Assembly (NCBI RefSeq): GCF_004379255.2
Contig: NC_056049.1
Location: 8,494,001 to 8,558,000, forward strand
Source of the DNA: Salvia splendens
Lineage: Eukaryota; Streptophyta; Magnoliopsida; Lamiales; Lamiaceae
DNA length: 64,000 nt
Direction: 5' to 3'
Positions within the stretch are counted from its first letter, which is position 1, and each line of letters opens with the position of its first letter. A program made the translations under genes and the position numbers. The notes under the pieces were generated by a model. That model ran no database searches. It had not been told where the DNA came from and saw only the letters and a program-made list of their open reading frames with translations. This document shows, one piece after another, positions 58,656 through 64,000 of this stretch.

Positions 58656-58785
58656 GAAAAAGGGAATTACTTCAATGTCTAAATTACTTCACTATGACAA
58701 AAAAAACAAAATATAATACTCCAATGTCTAAATTACTTCACTATGACAAAAAAAAACAAAATATCTTCTTAAGTAAGTAACATCC

Positions 58786-58920
58786 GTCGATTTGGCCATA
58801 TAAAACTCTCGGGCGACTATGCCAGCATTAATTTTGGCATAGTTGCCTCGGGTGACTATGCCAAATTTAATGCGCGACTATTGTCATAGTCGCATGAGAG
58901 TTCTATATGGCCAAATCGAC
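58786..58920. mobile_element. 135-bp hairpin MITE, pseudogene copy
   Basis: Orthologous to 45376-45510, the same length and the same 51-bp distance from exon 3, with a few substitutions. A duplicated ATTACTTCACTATGAC-type segment lies just upstream at 58676-58760. Confidence 0.75.
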
Positions 58921-59452
58921 CTTTAAATTAATAAATATAAAATTCATTAAACGGTTTCCTGGGTTCGCAAGGCGTACGTGGCCCAGGACGATGCCCTAGT
59001 GACGACACTGACCGTGAGGGAAGCGGTGTACTACTCGGCTCTCCTCCAGCTCCCGGATTCCATGCCAGAATCCGAGAAACGGTAGAGAGCCGAGGCTACC
59101 ATCAAAGAGATGAGGCTGAGTGACGCGATCGACACAAGGATCGGCGGGTGGAACATGAAAGGGCTCAGCGGGGGCCAGAAGAGAAGGGTAAGCATCTGCA
59201 TCGAGCTTCTGCGGCGGTCGAGGCTGCTGTTCCTGGACGAGCCCACGAGCGGCCCCGACAGCACGGCCTCGTACCACGTAATGAAACGCATCGTGGGAAT
59301 CGCCCAGCACGAGAGGATAATCGTGGTTGCATCCATTCACCAACCAAGTTCTGAGGTTTTCGACCTTTTCCATAACCTTTGCCTTCTCTCTTGTGGCCAG
59401 ACTGTTTATTTTGGCTCCATTTCATCAGCAAATGAGGTAACGCATTCTCTAA

Positions 59453-61430
59453 GAGCATCCACAATAGCGCCTAGCGCACCGCCTAGCCGAGCGCCGGCGC
59501 TAGGCGGTGCGCTAGGCGATCCGCTAGGCGCTATTGCAGCGTCCGGATCGCCCAGCGCACCGCCTAGCGCGAATTTTTAATTTTAATTTTTTTTCCCGAA
59601 ACACTATATATACGCGACTTGCCTGTCATTTTCATTCGCACCACTTGTATTAACGAGTACTCTCTCTATCTTAATTTCTGTACAAGATCAACACCTAGAA
59701 ATGAGTAACACCGGTGGTAGTGGTGGGAGTGGTGGGGATGCTGAGGAGTACGAGCGTATAATGAACGAAGCGCTAGAGGCCTATACGAACCGTGAGATTG
59801 ATTAATGGATGCAGAGGGCCTTGCAGCCGGCGGTACCTCGACCTCGACCAGTGGTACACCGCCGAGCGGTGATTGATCGTGATCACGTAGCTGCACATCA
59901 GCGCCTATGCGAAGACTACTTCGCACAGGAGCCGCGGTTCAACGCCAACCTTTTCAGGCGCCGTTTTAGGATGCGCAGATCCCTGTTTATGCGTATTGTT
60001 AACGGATTGGAGCAACGATATCTGTATTTCCGTTTTAGGCACGATGCGTCTGGCAGACCCGGCCATACTCCTATTCAAAAGTGCACTGCGGCAATCCGGT
60101 AGTTGGCCTACGGAGGCGCTGCAGACATGTGGGACGAGTACCTCTACATCGGTGAGACGACTGCCCTGGAGTGTATGAAGTATTTCTGTCAGGGCGTGAT
60201 TGAAATATTCGGTGATCAGTACCTTCGAAGCCCTACCACCGATGACTGCCGGGATTTGCTGCGGATGCACGGGGAACAGCATGGGTTCCCAGGGATGTTA
60301 GGCAGCATAGATTGTATGCATTGGGAGTGGAAGAACTGCCCCGCCGCCTGGAAGGGGATGTACACTACCGGCTACAAGGGAAAGAATCCCACGATGATCC
60401 TCGAGGCCGTAGCTGATTACCGGCTGTGGATTTGGCATGCGTATTTTGGGATAGCTGGTTCGAACAACGACCTCAACGTCCTCAACTCGTCGCCACTTTT
60501 CAACGAGCAGTGTCAGGGTGTCGGTCCGGCCATTAGTTTTGTCGCCAACGACAACCGACATGATATGGGCTACTACTTGGCGGATGGGATATACCCTAGG
60601 TGGCCCGTCTTTGTGAAGACGATCCGATGCCCAGGAGATGAGAAGAAGGCCTACTTTGCGGCACGGCAGGAGTCGGCGCGCAAGGACGTGGAACGCGCAT
60701 TTGGTGTGCTCCACGCTCGATGGACGGCAGTTAAGGGGCCAACGCGTTTGTGGCACGTCGACTGCATTGCTGATATAATGTACGCATGTATAATCATGCA
60801 CAACATGATTGTCGAAGATGAAGGTGGACAACTGACTGATTAGGCCAACGACGATAATGAAGCTGGTCCAAGCTACGGCGTAGCCGCCCCTAACGTACGG
60901 AGTGGGGTACCCCACGATGAAGACGGCCGCCTCCAAGCACATGCCGACATGCGCCAAACGGAGGCTCATATTCGACTCCAAAAGGATTTAATTGAAGAGT
61001 TATGGGCGCGGAGGACTGCACGACGTTAGTTTTTTTTAATTATGTAATTTTTTTAATTAATGTACTTTTTAAATTTTATTAATATTAGTGAATTTTCTCG
61101 TTTTTGTGGCGTAAATTTAATTCCGTATATTGTGTGATTGTTAATTATTTCATTTTGTATATATTTGTTAATAGTGATGTGGATAGTATTATTAATGTTT
61201 CCCGTATATGTCTCGTAAATTAAATTCCGTATATTGTGTGATTGTTAATTATGTCATTTTATATAATTGTTATTAGTGATGTGGCTATTGATGTGGCTGG
61301 GCTATTTATGATGTGGCTAGGCTATGACTGGGCTATTTATGATGTGGCAGGAGGATTTTTAGTGCTGATGATGTGGCAGTGGCTAGGCTATAGCTGGGCT
61401 ATTGCTGGACTATTCCTATTGTGGATGGCG
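59453..61430 (+). mobile_element. PIF/Harbinger transposon, second copy
   Basis: 1978 bp in intron 3 of the ABCG pseudogene, with a perfect TAA target duplication (59450-59452 and 61431-61433). The ends GAGCATCCACAATAG and CTATTGTGGATGGCG are imperfect inverted repeats. The intact gene shows the empty site (CTCTAATAGTAC near 46037). The left subterminal region holds a perfect palindrome with arms GCCTAGCGCACCGCCTAG and CTAGGCGGTGCGCTAGGC (about 59470-59520). The right subterminal region repeats GGCTATTTATGATGTGGC-like units. Confidence 0.93.
59701..61029 (+). pseudogene. Harbinger (DDE_Tnp_4) transposase, three nonsense codons
   Basis: Reads in one frame from ATG 59701 (MSNTGGSGGSGGDAEEYE) to TAG 61027, about 440 codons, interrupted by stops near 59803, 60102 and 60841. 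The catalytic triad is complete: GSIDCMHWEW (D), SNNDLNVLNSS (D) and DVERAFGVLHARW (E). The HNMIVEDE motif near the C-terminus is typical of the family. There are no frameshifts. Two of the three stops correspond to Gln or Trp codons, so it died by point changes. It is the better preserved of the two transposase copies here. Confidence 0.92.
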
Positions 61431-61893
61431 TAATAGTACTAACAAATTTTTATCTATTTATGTTTTTTTTAACGTTGTGACAATTTTATTTATTTATTTT
61501 TTTTTTTTGTGGAAACAGTTTTTTGAAACAAATGGATTCATATGCCCACCTAAGAGGAATCCTTCTGATCATTATTTGAGAACAATTAATCAAGACTTTG
61601 ATTTGGTGAGCACATACATGATTAGTCCTTCTTATTATTAATTATTTATTGTTAATATGGAGAATTAATCATTTAATGTGATGTTTAGGATATCGAACAA
61701 GGGTTTGCAAAGGAAGCTATTCGTGTTTTGGTTGAAGCCTATGAGACTTCAGATATATCCAGACAAGTGAAACAATATGTGGATGAAATAAAACTACAGG
61801 TAATTATATTGTGAATTAAGTGATATGCAATGTAGTACAATAAATACCTCTTACAACACTTTGTCTCATTGTGCTTTCTCAGTCGTGACAGAG

Positions 61894-62084
61894 TACTAAT
61901 TAATGTGTGTTGAAGGATGTTGTTGAAGTTTATTTTGAAATAAATCAACAAAGAATGAAATTAATAATATATGACAAAGGGATATCATAATACTAATTAA
62001 TGTGTGTTGAAGGATGTCGTTGAAGTTTATTTTGAAATAAATCACCAAAGAATGAAATTAATAATATATGACAAAGGGATATAA
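61894..62084. repeat. 97-bp tandem duplication in pseudogene intron 5
   Basis: Units starting TACTAATTAATGTGTGTTGA at 61894 and 61991 are nearly identical over about 95 bases. Absent from the matching intron of the intact gene. Confidence 0.85.
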
Positions 62085-62332
62085 TTAAATTCATGCTTTA
62101 AATATTGTACAAATTCAAAACTATAATCTGGACCGTTAGAAAATGTCAATAGATGATAACATAATAGCAACAAAAAATGTAACACAGTGTCAACGGTTGA
62201 TGCTTGTTGATATTGTGTTGACAATGTGTACATTTTTTGTTGCTGTATTTTATCATATGTTGACATTTTTAACGGTCCAAATTATAATTTAGAATTTGTA
62301 CAATGTTTAGAGTTTGCATTTTATCAATAGCT
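62085..62332. mobile_element. Inverted-repeat MITE
   Basis: The left arm (ATTGTACAAATTCAAAACTATAAT, then GGACCGTTAGAAAATGTCAA) pairs with the right arm (TTGACATTTTTAACGGTCC, then TTAGAATTTGTACAATG). The inner part also pairs (AACAAAAAATGTAACAC with TACATTTTTTGTTG). A related fragment lies at 734-862. Confidence 0.7.
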
Positions 62333-62448
62333 ATATCGACAATGACTAATCGAGCGTGTAGATAAAATATGGCAAGTACTAAGATATTTGTCGGTAGCAA
62401 TTAGATTTGAAATAACGTACCTAAGAATTAAATTAAGTACTATATCTA

Positions 62449-62652
62449 CTACTCCATCCATTTTATAGTAGTGAAGACATTTATTTTCGGTACGAAGATT
62501 AAGAAAGTAGAGATATGAAGAGAGAATAAAATAAGAGAGAGTAAAGTAAGTGAGAAGAAATGGGTTAACTTTTACTAAAAAGAGAAATGAGTCTACTATT
62601 ATAGAATGTACTAAAATGACAAAATAACTCTATTACTATAGATCGGACGAAT
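62449..62652. mobile_element. Degraded Stowaway-like MITE
   Basis: Left TACTCCATCCATTTTATAGTAG; right CTATTACTATAGATCGGACGAATTATG. The interior has the common GTACGAAGATTAAGAAAGTAGAG segment. Relic. Confidence 0.5.
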
Positions 62653-62829
62653 TATGACTTTATCAAATATCTTTCGAAACCAAAATACTTGTACAGGATC
62701 ACACAATACAGGAGGGCATGATTCAAATAGAAAATTAAAATACAATTGATAGGTGCCTTTAATAAGGGCAGCGTACTCCAAAGCAATTCTTCAATTTTGT
62801 TTACGGATTTCAATCCATTCTCCAATTTA

Positions 62830-62965
62830 GTTTTTTTTTTTAATTTTTTATTATTTAAAGAGGATCGACGATGGTTCTCCATCTACCCCCGAAGTGACTC
62901 GGACCCCCGACCTAACGGTCGGAAGTGAAGCGTCTTACCATCGAGCTGCGCTTTGTTGTCGGGAT
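62830..62965 (-). mobile_element. tRNA-derived SINE
   Basis: Minus strand: a tRNA-like head with A-box-like AGCTCGATGGTAAGACG and B-box-like GGGGTCCGAGTCAC, then a short body and an A-rich tail (about 62829-62841 as a T-run on the plus strand). This is the layout of a plant SINE transcribed by RNA polymerase III. The B box departs from the GGTTCGANTCC consensus at one base (C for T). Boundaries are approximate and no target duplication is certain. Confidence 0.6.
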
Positions 62966-63155
62966 GGGAAGGAATAAGTCAGCCAATCTTTCCCCAAGCA
63001 CAGGTCCAGATCAGTTAACTGTAAGTGGGAAGAGGTGAGTCATCCATGACCTTTTTGAAAAGGTGAGTAGTCATTCAACACAAAGGCTGACAATATTCTC
63101 TGCCATAATTCAGGCTATGTGACAAGAATCCTCTACAATTCATGCTGCTAGGAGA

Positions 63156-64000
63156 GTATTATGGGCTGGACGATGCGATAGCTGCGTGTGGAGGCGGTGG
63201 GCGAGCGGGTTATAGTGGGAAAGTTGTCCGCCCCCGGGGTGGACGTGGATTGGGGGGCGAGGGATGGCGGACGACGGATAGGCGGGCTTGGGGCGAGGAC
63301 GCGGCGGGGAGGAATTAGCCGCGCCTGTAGGCGAGGCGACCATAGTGGCGGACATCCGCCGCGGCGCTGCTGATTTACGAATTTTTTTTCCTCTATAAAT
63401 ACCACTCCCCACCACCTATTTTTCACCATTTTCACAAAATTCATCCACTCACTATCTACACAACCACTCTGTAAAAATGCACCGAGGAGACGACGAATCG
63501 TCCGACTCTCAGGAATCGGGCTATGGCAGCAATCCATCACATCCGTCGGGCTATCCTTCGTAGCCATCGGAATTTGGCTCCTATGCTTCTCAGCCGTCGG
63601 GCTTTGGCGTGACTCCGTCCCAGCATTGGAGTTGGAATCAATCTCCCCCACTGTGTGCATCGAGTCCACCCCTTCCTCCATCTCAGTCGTGGAGGTCTTC
63701 TCCAACTTCGGACCCCGTGGTGGGCACCGATCAGGCCGAGGGGAGCTTTTGGAGGCGCGTCATGTTTGCATACGAGGAGTTCAAACCCGACGGCGCTGAG
63801 AGGCGCGACCCAGAACAGCTCCGAAAAAAGTGGGGTAGGATTCTCCGGGCTACCAAGTGGTTCGCCTCCATATACGAGAACAACCTTCACCACGCTGAGA
63901 GTGGCCGAAGCGCAGCAGATGTGAAGAACTTGTCGGAGGGCCAATACCACACAGAGGGCTGGCCGAAGTTCACCTTGTGGGAGGAGTATCTTGTCCTCGC
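63156..64000 (+). mobile_element. Third Harbinger-like element, incomplete at window end
   Basis: GC-rich subterminal repeats (GGCGGTGGGCGAGCGGG, GGCGGGCTTGGGGCGAGG) start near 63160, followed by a TATAAATACC promoter-like motif near 63395 and an ORF1-type coding region. The subterminal composition and ORF fit PIF/Harbinger elements. The right end is outside the window and the left terminal repeat is not clear. Confidence 0.55.
63477..64000 (+). pseudogene. Harbinger-type ORF1 (Myb/SANT-like), partial
   Basis: From ATG 63477 (MHRGDDESSDSQESGYGS) the frame stays open to the window end except for one TAG at 63561-63563, in the context PS-stop-PSEFG where a nearby repeat has SQPSGFG, so it probably replaced a Gln codon. 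A Ser/Pro/Gly-rich N-terminus precedes a helical region with FWRRVMFAYEEFKP, LRKKWGRI and FASIYENNLHH. This matches the ORF1 DNA-binding partner of PIF/Harbinger transposases, which helps bring the transposase to subterminal sites. The C-terminus is beyond the window. Confidence 0.65.

Larger units (their letters stand above)
52864..61799 (+). pseudogene. Truncated tandem duplicate of the ABCG gene
   Basis: Copies of ABCG exons 1-5: exon 1 at 52866-52980 plus 54145-54237 (its first ~65 nt missing), exon 2 at 54323-54402, exon 3 at 58972-59436, exon 4 at 61519-61605 and exon 5 at 61689-61799. Each whole exon keeps the length of its counterpart. Lesions: a hAT element in exon 1; one extra Gly codon just before the Walker A motif; a TAG at 59083-59085 where the intact gene has GAG; and Leu-to-Pro in the Walker B loop (SGPDS). 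A LINE sits in intron 2 and a Harbinger element in intron 3. Exons 6-8 are not seen before the window end and may lie beyond it. The GT donor of intron 2 is retained. Not expected to give a transporter. Confidence 0.9.

Noticed and set aside
62880..62960. Functional tRNA gene on the minus strand
   Set aside because: I could not form a clear anticodon arm or acceptor stem, the B box is off consensus and an A-rich tail follows, so a SINE is likelier.
63148..63950. Minus-strand frames of up to 185 codons
   Set aside because: GC-rich Pro/Arg/Ser composition, opposite the subterminal repeats and the better-supported ORF1 frame.

Overview
This is a eukaryotic nuclear window from a flowering plant. 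The evidence is spliced genes with GT-AG introns, a ribosomal-protein promoter of the plant type, a plant RABA GTPase, an ABCG half-transporter, and dense Copia, Athila-like, Tat-like, LINE, SINE, PIF/Harbinger, hAT and Stowaway-type elements. The gene styles fit a eudicot; I cannot name the species from sequence alone. Only three host genes look intact, and most of the rest is layered transposable-element DNA.

Layout: 1-733 holds a hAT-like inverted-repeat element. 1128-3300 (+) is ribosomal protein eS6 in six exons (249 aa), with telo-box and TGGGC motifs upstream and a Harbinger-type MITE in intron 2. 5976-7769 (-) is a RABA4-type Rab GTPase in two exons (225 aa). 9584-16150 (+) is a decayed Copia element with 816-bp LTRs. 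18245-20918 is a peculiar cluster of very short LTR-like units (TRIM-like) in both orientations, sitting inside a split MITE. 21640-22810 is a relic LTR. 24458-33426 (-) is a PIF/Harbinger element whose transposase gene is split by a 7-kb Athila-like non-autonomous retrotransposon (25541-32571) with a GGTTT target duplication.

33899-49416 (+) is an apparently complete eight-exon ABCG half-transporter gene (641 aa). Its second intron carries a young 10.9-kb Tat-type Ty3/Gypsy element (34371-45305; TACTC target duplication; LTRs almost identical) with gag, protease and a full RT/RNaseH/integrase frame on the minus strand. That element also carries a four-exon antisense gene (818 aa predicted) on the plus strand. 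Downstream, 52864-61799 (+) is a tandem-duplicated, dead copy of the first five ABCG exons. It is broken by a hAT insertion in exon 1, a 5'-truncated LINE in intron 2, a nonsense codon in exon 3 and a second PIF/Harbinger element (59453-61430, TAA target duplication) in intron 3. The intact gene preserves the exact empty site of that last insertion. The window ends in a third Harbinger-like element with a Myb/SANT-like ORF1.

The most unusual signals are the head-to-head miniature LTR cluster at 18245-20918, with six CCGAT...ATCGG palindromes in its internal domain; the spliced antisense gene in the Tat element; the GC splice donor in the intact ABCG gene where the dead copy keeps GT; and recurrent C-to-T/G-to-A type nonsense changes in the older elements.
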